In this document: positions 6,570 to 17,724 of the stretch, one piece after another | Numbering within the stretch: the stretch's first letter is position 1 | How the letters are laid out: each line of letters starts with the position of its first letter | NCBI GenBank assembly: GCA_028818385.1 | Contig: JAPPNY010000241.1 | Location: 28,001 to 45,724, forward strand | Length of the DNA stretch: 17,724 nucleotides | Direction: 5' to 3' | From: Spirochaetaceae bacterium | GTDB taxonomy: Bacteria > Spirochaetota > Spirochaetia > SZUA-6 > Bin103 | The notes under the pieces: model-generated | Told to the model about the DNA's origin: nothing | Seen by the model: only the letters and a program-made list of their open reading frames with translations | Databases searched by the model: none | Translations under genes and position numbers: made by a program

Positions 6570-7988
6570 TCAGAGGTGGGCGGCGCCGATGTCGGTCGGC
6601 AGGTCGACTCCTCCGAGGGATCCGTTTCCGGAGTGTCCGTTGTGGGCGCCCGTCCCGTGCGGCGCGACCCGCCCGTTGGGCACGTGCTCGATCTCCGCGC
6701 CCAGTGAGCGGTACACGGCAAGCACGTCCGGGTAGCGGCGGCGCAGGATGTCCGTGCCGTGGATGACGGTCTCGACCGGATCGGCCAGCGCGGCCAGGAA
6801 CAGCGCCTTGACCGACTGGATCACCTCCGGCGGGGTGACCTCGCCGCCGTGGAAACGGGCCGGAGGCTCGGGCACCACGACCCGCTGCGAGTCGAGCAGC
6901 TCGATGTCGGCGCCGAGCTGGTTGAGCTGATGGACGAAGTTCAGCCCGTGCTCGTACATCCAGTTCTGGAACAGGATGCGCCCGTTCATCTTGCACGCAA
7001 GGGAGACCATCACCGGCAGGACGTCGGTGGGGAAACCCGGCCAGGGTCGCACCGCCAGCTTCGGTAGTCCGGGGGCGGCCGACGGCAGCAGCTCCGCGTT
7101 CAGGAACAGCTCGTCGGTACCGTCGGCGATCAGGTCGGCGCCGTCGCGGGTGATGGCGAGCCCGAAGCGCTCGAACCAGTCGATGAGTCCGGTCATGATG
7201 TCGGGCAGGTTGGCGCCGCGGATGCGTATCCGGCCGCCGGTCATGCCGGCCGCGACGATGAAACCGGAAATGTCCACGTGGTCCGGGGACGGCCGGAAGT
7301 CGACGGTCTCCGTCCTACCGTCGATGCCGCCGGTCACGGTCACCCGGTTGGTGTTGATGCCATCGATCCGCGCCCCAAGGTCGCACAGCAGGTCGAGCAG
7401 ATCGCGCACGTGCGGCTCACAGGCGGCGTCGACGATCTCCACCGTCGTGCCGGTGCCGGCGGCGTACATGGCGACGTTCTCGGTCGCGGTGACGCTGGCC
7501 TCCGGCAGCCAGACGGTGCGCCGGGGCCGGTCGCCGCGCGGTGCGGTGAACCGCAGGTAGCCGTCCACTTCCTCGACGGTGACGCCGAGCGCCCGGAACG
7601 CGGCGATGTGGGTCTCCAGCGCGCGCTGCCCGAGGCGGCAACCGCCCGGCATCGGCAACTCGGCCACGCCGAAGCGGGCCAGCAACGGCCCGACGAACAG
7701 CACCGGTGCGCGAAACCGGGAGCCGAGATCGGCGTCGACCCGATGCGACGAGACGGGACGGCAGTCGATGGCGACGTCGCGGCCGGCCTCTTCCACGGCC
7801 GCCCCCCAGTGGCGGTAGATGGACAGGAACGTCTCCACGTCGCTGGTTGCCGGCAGGTCGCGAAAGCGCACGGGACGATTGCACATCACCGCAACCGGCA
7901 ATGCCGCCATCAGAGAGTTCTTGTTCTGGATCGGCAGGACCGTCCCGCTCAGCCGGTGACCGCCCACGATCCGATACGTCCCGTTCAT
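6570..7988 (-). CDS. murA: UDP-N-acetylglucosamine 1-carboxyvinyltransferase (MurA-like)
   Basis: An EPSP-synthase-fold enolpyruvyl transferase of 472 residues. MurA moves enolpyruvate from PEP to UDP-GlcNAc, the first committed step of peptidoglycan synthesis in the cytosol. Key residues are present: Lys23-Asn24 (NKNS), Arg91/93 before GPLLARFG, the loop cysteine Cys117 in PMPGGCRLG (target of fosfomycin in normal MurA), Asp322 in FPTDVLPV and Arg416-418 (LRRRYPDV). The sequence is rather divergent (IQNKNSLMAALP where GAKNAALP is usual) and some 35 residues longer than typical MurA at the C-terminus, with a Gly/His/Asn-rich tail (439-472). The ATG at 7988 has a very strong Shine-Dalgarno site. 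It could be a second MurA paralogue or a relative acting on another nucleotide sugar. Confidence 0.85.
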   Translation of the reverse strand: MNGTYRIVGGHRLSGTVLPIQNKNSLMAALPVAVMCNRPVRFRDLPATSDVETFLSIYRHWGAAVEEAGRDVAIDCRPVSSHRVDADLGSRFRAPVLFVGPLLARFGVAELPMPGGCRLGQRALETHIAAFRALGVTVEEVDGYLRFTAPRGDRPRRTVWLPEASVTATENVAMYAAGTGTTVEIVDAACEPHVRDLLDLLCDLGARIDGINTNRVTVTGGIDGRTETVDFRPSPDHVDISGFIVAAGMTGGRIRIRGANLPDIMTGLIDWFERFGLAITRDGADLIADGTDELFLNAELLPSAAPGLPKLAVRPWPGFPTDVLPVMVSLACKMNGRILFQNWMYEHGLNFVHQLNQLGADIELLDSQRVVVPEPPARFHGGEVTPPEVIQSVKALFLAALADPVETVIHGTDILRRRYPDVLAVYRSLGAEIEHVPNGRVAPHGTGAHNGHSGNGSLGGVDLPTDIGAAHL

Positions 7989-7992
7989 CGTA

Positions 7993-8003
7993 CTCCCCTC
8001 CCC
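7993..8003 (-). promoter_or_regulatory. strong Shine-Dalgarno site of the murA-like gene
   Basis: On the minus strand this reads GGGGAGGGGAG, four bases before the ATG at 7988. It fixes the start of the murA-like gene and excludes the longer open frame that runs upstream to 8117. Confidence 0.75.
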
Positions 8004-8016
8004 AGGGTAAGGTGCC

Positions 8017-8046
8017 ACCATACCATGACTTGCGTAGATGGCACAA
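8017..8046 (-). promoter_or_regulatory. possible promoter of the murA-like gene
   Basis: On the minus strand, TTGTGC (8046-8041) and TATGGT (8022-8017) are separated by 18 bases, about 30 bases upstream of the ATG. Both hexamers are only partial matches to sigma70 consensus, so this is a weak call. The 262-base gap between this gene and the divergent DUF3179 gene holds no other clear element apart from a small CCGAC/GTCGG hairpin at 8129-8145. Confidence 0.3.
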
Positions 8047-8250
8047 CGGGCGCCGGAAGCGCGTACCGTACGGTCAACGACGGCTCCCTGCGTGCTCGGT
8101 CGTGAGCTCGGCAACATGTTTCGCCCTCCCGACTTTCATTGTCGGCAGGGATCGATGAAAGCTGTTGTCCCGCGCGCGCTTTCCAGGGCACTGCGGCGCC
8201 GCTCGCCGGGCGTGCGTAAGAACCACCGGCTCCGCGCGGTCCAGACGGCG

Positions 8251-9453
8251 ATGATGAAGTTTCAGTCCTCCCACGCGCGTGTCGCGTTCGCCATCGCCGC
8301 CGTTGCGATCCTGGCGGTCGCCGGGGTCTCGATCGCCGGCCCGCGGGCGGAGACCTCCGCGATGCCGGCCGCTGCCGGGAGCGTCGAGCTGCTTCCCTCC
8401 GAGTCGGCGCCGCCGGGCGCAACCCGGCAGTTCCGGACCGACTTCAGCCGCCACACGGTGCCCTACTCGCAGATCCTCTCCGGCGGTCCGCCCAAGGACG
8501 GCATCCCCGCGGTCGACAACCCGCAGTACCTGTCGGTCGCCGACGCCGACGAGTGGCTGGAGCCACTCGAGCCGGTCGCCGTGATCGAGGCCGGCGGGCG
8601 GGTGCGCGCGTATCCGATCCAGGTCCTGACCTGGCACGAGATCGTCAACGACCAGCTCGGCGACCTGCCGGTGACGGTCACGTTCTGTCCGCTCTGCAAC
8701 ACCGCGATCGCCTTCGACCGCCGCTTCGACGACCAGGTGCTGGATTTCGGCACGACCGGGCGGCTGTATTACAGCAACCTGATCATGTACGACCGGCAGA
8801 CCGAGACGTGGTGGCAGCAGGCCACGGGCGAGGGGATCGCCGGCATCTACGCGGGTAGCCGGCTGCGCTTCGTGCCGCTGGCGATGATCAGCTGGGAGGA
8901 CTTCAAGGCCTCCTTCCCGGACGGCGACGTCGTGTCCAGGGACACGGGCCATCGGCGCCAGTACGGCATGAATCCCTACGGAGGCTACGACCACGAAGGG
9001 AGCCGCCCGTTCCTGTACCGCGGTCCGGCCACGCCGGCCGCGCTCCCCGCGATGGAGCGGGTGCTGACCATCGAGCTGGGAGACGAGGCGGTGGCCTACC
9101 CGTATGGGCTTCTGCAGGAGCGGCGCGTCGTCAACGACCAGGTGGGCGGCACGCCGGTCGCGGTGCTGTGGGCGGCGGGGACCGCGTCGGCCCTCGACCA
9201 CTCGGTGATCTCCGAGGGGCGTGACGTGGGCGCCGCGGTCCCGTTCTCCCGCCAGGTCGGAGACCGGGTGCTGGAGTTCGAGCTGCGCGACGGCCGCATC
9301 GTCGACACGGCCACGGCATCGGTGTGGAACCACCTGGGCCGAGCGGTGGAAGGCGAGCTTGCCGACACGCAGCTGGTGCCGGTCGTGGGGGTGAACCACT
9401 TCTGGTTCTCGTGGGCGGCCTTCCGGCCGCAGACACGCGTCTTCAGCGGCTGA
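8251..9453 (+). CDS. secreted DUF3179 domain-containing protein
   Basis: A 400-residue exported protein of the DUF3179 family, whose function I do not know to be established. The N-terminus MMKFQSSHARVAFAIAAVAI begins an uncleaved anchor or Sec signal, with a hydrophobic core to about residue 29. The DUF3179 core follows: GGRVRAYPIQVLTWHEIVND (115-134), TFCPLCNTAIAFDR (144-157, Cys146 and Cys149), GTTGRLYYSNLIMYDRQTET (167-186) and WWQQATGEGIAG. The CxxC and the conserved His129 would suit metal or heme binding, which is inference. The start is a choice: ATG 8251 and 8254 give a compact signal peptide, while ATG 8155 has a better ribosome site (AGGGA at 8147-8151) and would add a 32-residue basic stretch. 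It is followed by the reductase gene, which has its own promoter. Confidence 0.85.
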   Translation: MMKFQSSHARVAFAIAAVAILAVAGVSIAGPRAETSAMPAAAGSVELLPSESAPPGATRQFRTDFSRHTVPYSQILSGGPPKDGIPAVDNPQYLSVADADEWLEPLEPVAVIEAGGRVRAYPIQVLTWHEIVNDQLGDLPVTVTFCPLCNTAIAFDRRFDDQVLDFGTTGRLYYSNLIMYDRQTETWWQQATGEGIAGIYAGSRLRFVPLAMISWEDFKASFPDGDVVSRDTGHRRQYGMNPYGGYDHEGSRPFLYRGPATPAALPAMERVLTIELGDEAVAYPYGLLQERRVVNDQVGGTPVAVLWAAGTASALDHSVISEGRDVGAAVPFSRQVGDRVLEFELRDGRIVDTATASVWNHLGRAVEGELADTQLVPVVGVNHFWFSWAAFRPQTRVFSG

Positions 9454-9469
9454 TCCCCGGCGCGGCGCG

Positions 9470-9498
9470 TTGACCGCCGCACGGCCGGCGGGTATGTT
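9470..9498 (+). promoter_or_regulatory. sigma70-type promoter of the nitrite/sulfite reductase gene
   Basis: TTGACC (9470-9475) and TATGTT (9493-9498) are separated by exactly 17 bases. Transcription would begin around 9505, between the DUF3179 stop and the TTG start at 9572. It supports independent expression of the reductase and rules out upstream starts within the open frame. Confidence 0.6.
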
Positions 9499-9556
9499 CT
9501 GGCCTCTACGGCGCCTGTGTGAAGCGGGCGCCGACCGCGGACAGGGTAGAGTCGGC

Positions 9557-9563
9557 GGAGGGG
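9557..9563 (+). promoter_or_regulatory. Shine-Dalgarno site that decides the TTG start of the reductase
   Basis: GGAGGGG lies eight bases before the TTG at 9572. No other start in this frame has a comparable site. An ATG right behind it (9564) opens a three-codon frame whose TGA overlaps the TTG. Confidence 0.6.
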
Positions 9564-9571
9564 ATGACAGG

Positions 9572-11842
<2,271 letters not shown>

Positions 11843-11860
11843 GCGCGGCCGTAGATCGAC

Positions 11861-12445
11861 ATGGACATCACCTCACTGCAGCACGTCAACGTCAAGATAG
11901 CCGCGGCCGACCCAGCCGGCTTCGATCTCACCCGCGTCATCCCCGTGTTCCACCGCTGGATCCAGGACGGCGTCCTGACCGATGAGCTGGCCATCGACGT
12001 CGCCGACTACCGTCACGTGCCCGAGGGGCCCGGCGTGATCCTGGTCGCGCACGAGTCCATCTACGGCCTGGACCTGGGGGACGGGTTCCTGGGCCTGCTC
12101 TACGACCGGCGCACGGCGGTGGAGGGGACGCCCCAGGAACGGCTGCAGCAGGCCGCGCGGGCGGCGCTGCACGCCTGCCGGCTGCTGGAGGAAGACCCCA
12201 CGCTGTCAGGCGACCTGCGCTTCGACGCCGGCCGCATCCAGGTGAGCGTCAACGACCGCGCGATCGCGCCGAATACCGACGAGACCGACCGGGCGCTGCG
12301 CCCGGAGGTGGAGCGGTTGCTCGAGACGCTCTGGGGCACGGGCGGCCACACGATCGAGCGGCTGGGCGAACCGCGCGAGCGCTACCGCCTGGGCGCCTCG
12401 GCCGGCCGGCAGATCCCGGTCGTGGAGATCCTCGCCCGGCTCTGA
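11861..12445 (+). CDS. conserved-looking protein of unknown function, downstream partner of the reductase
   Basis: A 194-residue soluble protein that I do not assign to a named family. It has no signal peptide, membrane segment or cysteine pair; the single Cys is in an alpha-helical middle (LQQAARAALHACRLLEED, about 90-107). The first half has the pattern VKIAAADPAGFDLTRVIPVF, then DVADYRHVPEGPGVILVAHE and LLYDRR, and the second half VSVNDRAIAPNTDETDRALR. The start at 11861 is 18 bases after the reductase stop with the same strand, so the pair is almost certainly one transcript. That suggests an accessory role for the reductase, such as assembly or electron supply, but this is inference from position only. 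No good Shine-Dalgarno site is seen, so translation may be coupled. Confidence 0.8.
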   Translation: MDITSLQHVNVKIAAADPAGFDLTRVIPVFHRWIQDGVLTDELAIDVADYRHVPEGPGVILVAHESIYGLDLGDGFLGLLYDRRTAVEGTPQERLQQAARAALHACRLLEEDPTLSGDLRFDAGRIQVSVNDRAIAPNTDETDRALRPEVERLLETLWGTGGHTIERLGEPRERYRLGASAGRQIPVVEILARL

Positions 12446-12454
12446 GATACAGCG

Positions 12455-12476
12455 GGCGTCATCCAGGCAGGACGCC
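12455..12476. terminator. inverted repeat between the 194-residue gene and the OLD-like gene
   Basis: GGCGTC (12455-12460) pairs with GACGCC (12471-12476) around a ten-base loop in the 88-base gap between two convergent genes. The stem is short and no T-tract follows in either direction. Confidence 0.3.
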
Positions 12477-12533
12477 GTGACCGTACGGGTTGACTCACGA
12501 CGTGAACGTGTGTGGCACCCGCAACGACAGGAT

Positions 12534-14300
12534 TCATCGTGTCGACCGATCGAGGAGTTCCGTCAGGAGGTCCAGCTTTTCTCCGACCTCGTGGGGTATC
12601 GATGTGGGATCAGCGCTGCGAATGAGGCGGTGCAGGTCGCCTTTCCTGAGCAGCATCGGATTGCCCAGACGTTCGCCAAGACGGCGAAAGAATTCCTCGG
12701 CGAAATCGCTCAGCTTCAGGTTCGCGGTTCGGGAGTCCCAAAGGACTTGAGCTGTCTCGGCATCGGCGCGCTTCCACGTGGGAAAGGCGCGGTCATCGAA
12801 GACCCGTTCACGGATCAACGCATCGAGGACTTCAGAGGCCTCGTGGGAGAATAGCGGGCCGGCTCCGTAGTGCTCGGCGACGTGAGCGAGCAGCAGCTCC
12901 GGGGTAATGAAGTAGTTCTCGGCTTCGTACCGTTGCCAATAGACGGTCCGCAGTCCGCCTTCATCGGTGTCCTGCCGCGGGCGTCCGTCGCTGTCGCGGA
13001 TGGCGAGACCGCGCAGGCCGGCAACCATCCCGCGAAGAGCATGGAAATGCTCCTTCGACGCCAGTCCGTAGCCGCCTTCGACACGTTCCAATTCAGCGTC
13101 GAGGTCGGGCTGAGGGTGGCTGTTGTTTACGTAGAACGCATTGATGCGGTCATCCCACCGTGTGGACGCAGGGTGGCTGAGCCTGCTGGCAAACTCTCGC
13201 AGAATGTCGAGATCAGTCGTCCCTTCCACGTAGAGGACGTAGCGATGAAGGACGGCGCGTATGTAGTGGTCTGCACCGAAGTACGTGAGCGCATTGCGGA
13301 TTTCGGGCTTGGCCGCCAGATCGTCCGCTTCTTGGCCCAACAGTAGCGTGAGGTTGCGGTCGAGCGCTTCGTCCATCACAACCTCGGAGTGGGTGACCAG
13401 GACGACCTGCGAGTCGTTCTCAGCGGCGATTTCCCGTAGGAGTACATATACCTGCCGCTGGCGCAGGATCTCCAGGTGCGCATCAGGCTCGTCGATCAGG
13501 AGTACGGCATTGCGATGGGAGTAAAGGTAGGCAAAGATCAGGAGGACTTGCTGGAGCCCACGGCCGGCGACCGACACTTCCAGCGGCGCCCTGACGCTGG
13601 GTTGCCCGTAGAAGAGGTCTATGCTGCCCCGTGCGGTCTCGGTGGGATCGCCGAGCTCGACCGAGAACAACCTGTTCATCAAGCGGACGATCTGCTGCCA
13701 ATCGTCTCGAGACTTCTGGAAGACCAGTAGACAGAGATTGCGCAATACCTGGGCGGTCTGGCCCTGTCCCAGCAAGACGTCGATACGTCCGGGCTGAAGA
13801 ATCGGCTCTTCGGTCTCCAGGCCCGACATCGGATAGAGCAGATGGACGTCAAGGCCGGCCGCTGTCCGGATCGCCTCGGGGTTCTGGAGGGTGGTCTCAT
13901 CCGGAGTGCAGTAGACGAGATCCTCGCCTTGATTGCGGAAGCGCATGGTCACCGGCTCGACAACGTTCTCATGCTGGACGCCTGCGGTGATCACGAGCGG
14001 AATCTCGCGATTGCCCGTACGAACAGCGGTGTTGTGCCAGAAGTAGCGAGTGCGCTGAACAGGAACGGAGACGATGTTCAAGCGGTTGAGCGACGTTGCG
14101 GTCCGCTCTTTGGGCCTGGACTGTCCCTTGGCCCCGTACCAGGTCTTGACGGCTTGCGACCACAGAGCGATGGCTTGAATCGCGGTCGTCTTGCCGCAAT
14201 TGTTCGGCCCGATCAATACGGCCGGGTGATCGAGCTCGATGCGCTGTCTCTCGCCGAAGTGCTTGAAGTTCTGAATCTCGAGGTAGTGAAGGAGTCTCAT
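12534..14300 (-). CDS. OLD-family-like ATPase with TOPRIM nuclease domain
   Basis: A 588-residue protein with an SMC/RecF/ABC-type ATPase followed by a TOPRIM domain, the plan of OLD (overcoming lysogenization defect) nucleases. Walker A is GPNNCGKTT (31-39), the signature SVAGRGLQQ (243-251), Walker B VLLIDEP (266-272) with catalytic Glu271, and the switch histidine is His304 (LVTHSE). The TOPRIM part has YVEGTTD (357-363, Glu359) and RDSDGR (435-440), then YEAENYF (458-464). Such proteins cut DNA or act against phages, alone or with a helicase as in Gabija. No UvrD-like partner lies beside it. GGAAGG precedes the ATG at 14300 by six bases. GC is visibly lower than in the neighbouring genes, suggesting transfer. 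Other AAA/TOPRIM types remain possible. Confidence 0.85.
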   Translation of the reverse strand: MRLLHYLEIQNFKHFGERQRIELDHPAVLIGPNNCGKTTAIQAIALWSQAVKTWYGAKGQSRPKERTATSLNRLNIVSVPVQRTRYFWHNTAVRTGNREIPLVITAGVQHENVVEPVTMRFRNQGEDLVYCTPDETTLQNPEAIRTAAGLDVHLLYPMSGLETEEPILQPGRIDVLLGQGQTAQVLRNLCLLVFQKSRDDWQQIVRLMNRLFSVELGDPTETARGSIDLFYGQPSVRAPLEVSVAGRGLQQVLLIFAYLYSHRNAVLLIDEPDAHLEILRQRQVYVLLREIAAENDSQVVLVTHSEVVMDEALDRNLTLLLGQEADDLAAKPEIRNALTYFGADHYIRAVLHRYVLYVEGTTDLDILREFASRLSHPASTRWDDRINAFYVNNSHPQPDLDAELERVEGGYGLASKEHFHALRGMVAGLRGLAIRDSDGRPRQDTDEGGLRTVYWQRYEAENYFITPELLLAHVAEHYGAGPLFSHEASEVLDALIRERVFDDRAFPTWKRADAETAQVLWDSRTANLKLSDFAEEFFRRLGERLGNPMLLRKGDLHRLIRSADPTSIPHEVGEKLDLLTELLDRSTR

Positions 14301-14405
14301 CGAGAGCCTTCCCGGGCGAGCGGCGGTGCCGGACGCACCGTCCTCGTACCCTGAAATCGACTTGAGCGACCGGGGTGCAAGAGCGGCTCCGGAAGCTCCA
14401 GAGCG

Positions 14406-16352
<1,947 letters not shown>

Positions 16353-16359
16353 GCGCGAA

Positions 16360-16391
16360 AGTATACCAAGGCGCGCACGGAACCGCGTCAA
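16360..16391 (-). promoter_or_regulatory. acs promoter, likely giving a leaderless transcript
   Basis: On the minus strand TTGACG (16391-16386) and TATACT (16365-16360) are spaced by 20 bases. The spacing is too long for a normal sigma70 site, but TGG stands directly before TATACT, an extended -10 that can work without a good -35. The start of transcription would fall at about 16353-16352, on the ATG itself. Confidence 0.5.
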
Positions 16392-16435
16392 GGTCGGGCG
16401 TCCGTCCGGGCGATCCTCACGGAACCCATCCGCGG

Positions 16436-16441
16436 TATGAT
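16436..16441 (+). promoter_or_regulatory. possible -10 element of the secreted-protein gene
   Basis: TATGAT matches the -10 consensus in five of six positions and lies 39 bases before the ATG at 16481. The matching -35 region (ATCCTC, 16413-16418) is poor, so the call rests on the -10 alone. Confidence 0.3.
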
Positions 16442-16480
16442 CGCGCGAGAACCCGCGTTACGGGGGCCGGAGCAGGGACC

Positions 16481-17152
16481 ATGAGAATCAGAGGCGTGCT
16501 GGGGTCGATGATCGTCGCTGTGCTGCTGGCGATTCCGGTGGCGGCGTCCGCGGAATGCAAGACGGCGCTGAACCAGGACGACGTAACGGTCGAGACCTGC
16601 CCGATCGGGAGAACCGGCTACAGCCTGGTGCAGACCGGCACCACGGCGGCCGGAACGGTCGGCGCGGTGGTCGGCCTGCTGCTGACGGATAAGGAGCGCG
16701 ACGATGGTGGCGCCCCCGGACACGAGTCGGTGGTGCACGCGGCCACCGGGGAGGGGTTCCGGCTCCGCGTGTCCGTAACTCGGCGAGCCTGGTGGCGCCT
16801 CGGCGACGGCGGAGTGGTCCTCGACGTGGTGGGCGACGACGACCTGGCCACCGACCTGGAAGGAACCCGCCTGCGCTGCCTGCGTTCGCGGTGGACGATC
16901 ACCCCGGCCGACACCGCGGGAGCGGTCGACATCGTGCAGCAGTTCGTGAGCGATTCACAGCCGCCGTTGGGCATGAAGCGCCGCGCCACGCAGGCGACGG
17001 TGCAGCGCCGCCATGCCACGGTCGTCGACCTGCGGCAGCGGCTCGCGGGCGCGCCGGACGCGGGCGAACCGGACCTGGCGTCGTGGCCGTTACTGGAGGC
17101 GCCGTTGCCGGATCTGTCCGAGAGCTTCGAGAGCTGCTACGGGGGAGGTTGA
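16481..17152 (+). CDS. secreted protein of unknown function
   Basis: A 223-residue protein that I do not recognise. It begins with a clear Sec signal peptide: basic MRIRG, hydrophobic VLGSMIVAVLLAIPVAAS and a likely cut after Ala24 (ASA/EC). The mature part has four cysteines (26, 40, 133 and 219), enough for two disulfides, and a short Gly/Ala/Val-rich segment (GTTAAGTVGAVVGLLL, 53-68) that may be a membrane-contacting or glycine-zipper stretch. The rest is polar with several short beta-like strands, such as GFRLRVSV and GGVVLDVVG. The start at 16481 follows a GCAGGGACC ribosome site. It is divergent from acs and convergent with the P450 fragment. Export to the periplasm or envelope is a fair inference; function is not known. 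Confidence 0.75.
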   Translation: MRIRGVLGSMIVAVLLAIPVAASAECKTALNQDDVTVETCPIGRTGYSLVQTGTTAAGTVGAVVGLLLTDKERDDGGAPGHESVVHAATGEGFRLRVSVTRRAWWRLGDGGVVLDVVGDDDLATDLEGTRLRCLRSRWTITPADTAGAVDIVQQFVSDSQPPLGMKRRATQATVQRRHATVVDLRQRLAGAPDAGEPDLASWPLLEAPLPDLSESFESCYGGG

Positions 17153-17153
17153 A

Positions 17154-17179
17154 CGGCGGGGAGGCCGGTCAGCCCGCCG
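17154..17179. terminator. inverted repeat at the secreted-protein/P450 convergent junction
   Basis: CGGCGGG (17154-17160) pairs with CCCGCCG (17173-17179) around a 12-base loop, directly after the stop of the plus-strand gene and reaching into the last codons of the P450 fragment. It is all GC and has no T-tract. Confidence 0.4.
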
Positions 17180-17684
17180 CCTGATGCTCCTGCGGCCGCG
17201 GCGGCGGACGGCGCTCCCCGGTGATCGTGATCCGGAACCGGTCGTCCGGGCTGGGCAGCGGATTCATCACGACGTGCAGTTCCTGGTCCGGCGGCTGCAT
17301 CTCCACGTGGTAGTGGCGGAACAGCACGGCCGATACGATCAGGTACAGGAGGTCCGCGGTGGTCGCCCCAAGGCAGGTGTGCGAGCCCAGCCCATACGGG
17401 CAGTACACGTTGGGCTGCATGTGCTCCTTGCGGTGCGCGGCGTAGCGGTCGATGTCGAAGCGTTCGGGCTCGGGAAAGTATTCCGGCAGGTGATGGGTCA
17501 CCGTGTTGGCGATCATGCAGTACTCGTCCTTGGGTATCTCGTAGCCCCCGAACCGAAACGCGGCTACGGACGTACGGGCGAGGACGGGCGCCGGGGGATG
17601 CAGGCGCAGGATCTCCATGGCAGCGTGCCGCGTCTGGATCATCTGGCGCAATGAGTCGCGATCGGGATAGCAGGACGATCCCAC
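17169..17684 (-). CDS. cytochrome P450, C-terminal fragment
   Basis: A 171-residue reading with the second half of a cytochrome P450, a heme monooxygenase. The K helix AMEILRLHPPAPVLAR holds the ExxR motif, PEYFPEPERFDIDRY is the meander region, and YCPYGLGSHTCLGATTA carries the heme-ligand cysteine, with Tyr and His where Phe and Arg are usual. The I helix and everything before it are missing. The frame begins at a GTG (17684) and meets a stop (minus-strand TGA at 17718-17720) only 33 bases further upstream, inside the window; the sequence between has no P450 likeness. A frameshift upstream, a pseudogene or an old truncation are all possible; the region beyond 17724 is needed. It lies convergent with the secreted-protein gene, 16 bases apart. 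Confidence 0.75.
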   Translation of the reverse strand: MGSSCYPDRDSLRQMIQTRHAAMEILRLHPPAPVLARTSVAAFRFGGYEIPKDEYCMIANTVTHHLPEYFPEPERFDIDRYAAHRKEHMQPNVYCPYGLGSHTCLGATTADLLYLIVSAVLFRHYHVEMQPPDQELHVVMNPLPSPDDRFRITITGERRPPPRPQEHQAAG

Positions 17685-17724
17685 GCTCGGGTCCGTTGGT
17701 CGGGGCGGAACCCTCGATCAGCGG

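Noticed and set aside
12477..12854. Small plus-strand frame between the 194-residue gene and the OLD-like gene
   Set aside because: It lies mostly antisense to the OLD-like gene and shows no protein-like motif or ribosome site.
12446..14405. Gabija system (GajA/GajB)
   Set aside because: The OLD-like ATPase is present but no UvrD-like helicase lies next to it; acs and the 194-residue gene are the direct neighbours.

Overview
The window is a gene-dense stretch of a high-GC bacterial chromosome (about 70% GC by eye), with 13 protein-coding genes, mostly short intergenic gaps and no RNA gene, CRISPR array or insertion sequence that I can see. The content is mostly metabolic: MurA-like enzyme, acetyl-CoA synthetase, siroheme reductase, D-2-hydroxyacid dehydrogenase. 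The phylum cannot be fixed from sequence alone. Sec-type signal peptides, Shine-Dalgarno sites and sigma70-like -35/-10 hexamers show it is bacterial.

Layout. (1) 1-1673, plus strand: the 3' end of an aldo/keto reductase, coupled by an ATGA overlap to an M20 metallohydrolase. (2) 1628-5358, minus strand: a likely four-gene operon read from right to left: a YfiT/DinB-fold protein, a stand-alone 5'-3' exonuclease, a D-2-hydroxyacid dehydrogenase and an MFS transporter whose end overlaps the M20 gene tail to tail. (3) 5476-6552, plus: a DUF4432 sugar-mutarotase-like protein, divergent from yfiT. (4) 6570-7988, minus: a MurA-like enolpyruvyl transferase. (5) 8251-12445, plus: a secreted DUF3179 protein, then a nitrite/sulfite reductase with a good sigma70-like promoter, a TTG start and a helical C-terminal extension, followed by an unrecognised 194-residue protein in the same transcript. 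(6) 12534-14300, minus: an OLD-family ATPase/TOPRIM protein with lower GC than its neighbours, the only accessory-looking gene and the best candidate for a defence function. (7) 14406-16352, minus: acetyl-CoA synthetase, probably read from a leaderless mRNA. (8) 16481-17152, plus: a secreted protein of unknown function. (9) 17169-17684, minus: the C-terminal part of a cytochrome P450 with an in-frame stop just upstream.

Together: the acs and siroheme reductase genes point to acetate activation and sulfite or nitrite reduction, with the 194-residue protein probably serving the reductase. The exonuclease/YfiT/dehydrogenase/transporter group has no obvious shared pathway. All four convergent gene pairs carry a GC-rich inverted repeat at the junction and none has a T-tract.

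The most unusual points are the OLD-like gene without a recognisable partner, the two complete cysteine quartets in the siroheme reductase, the leaderless acs promoter, and the missing conventional start codon for the MFS transporter. I see no clear multi-gene system that is certainly new.
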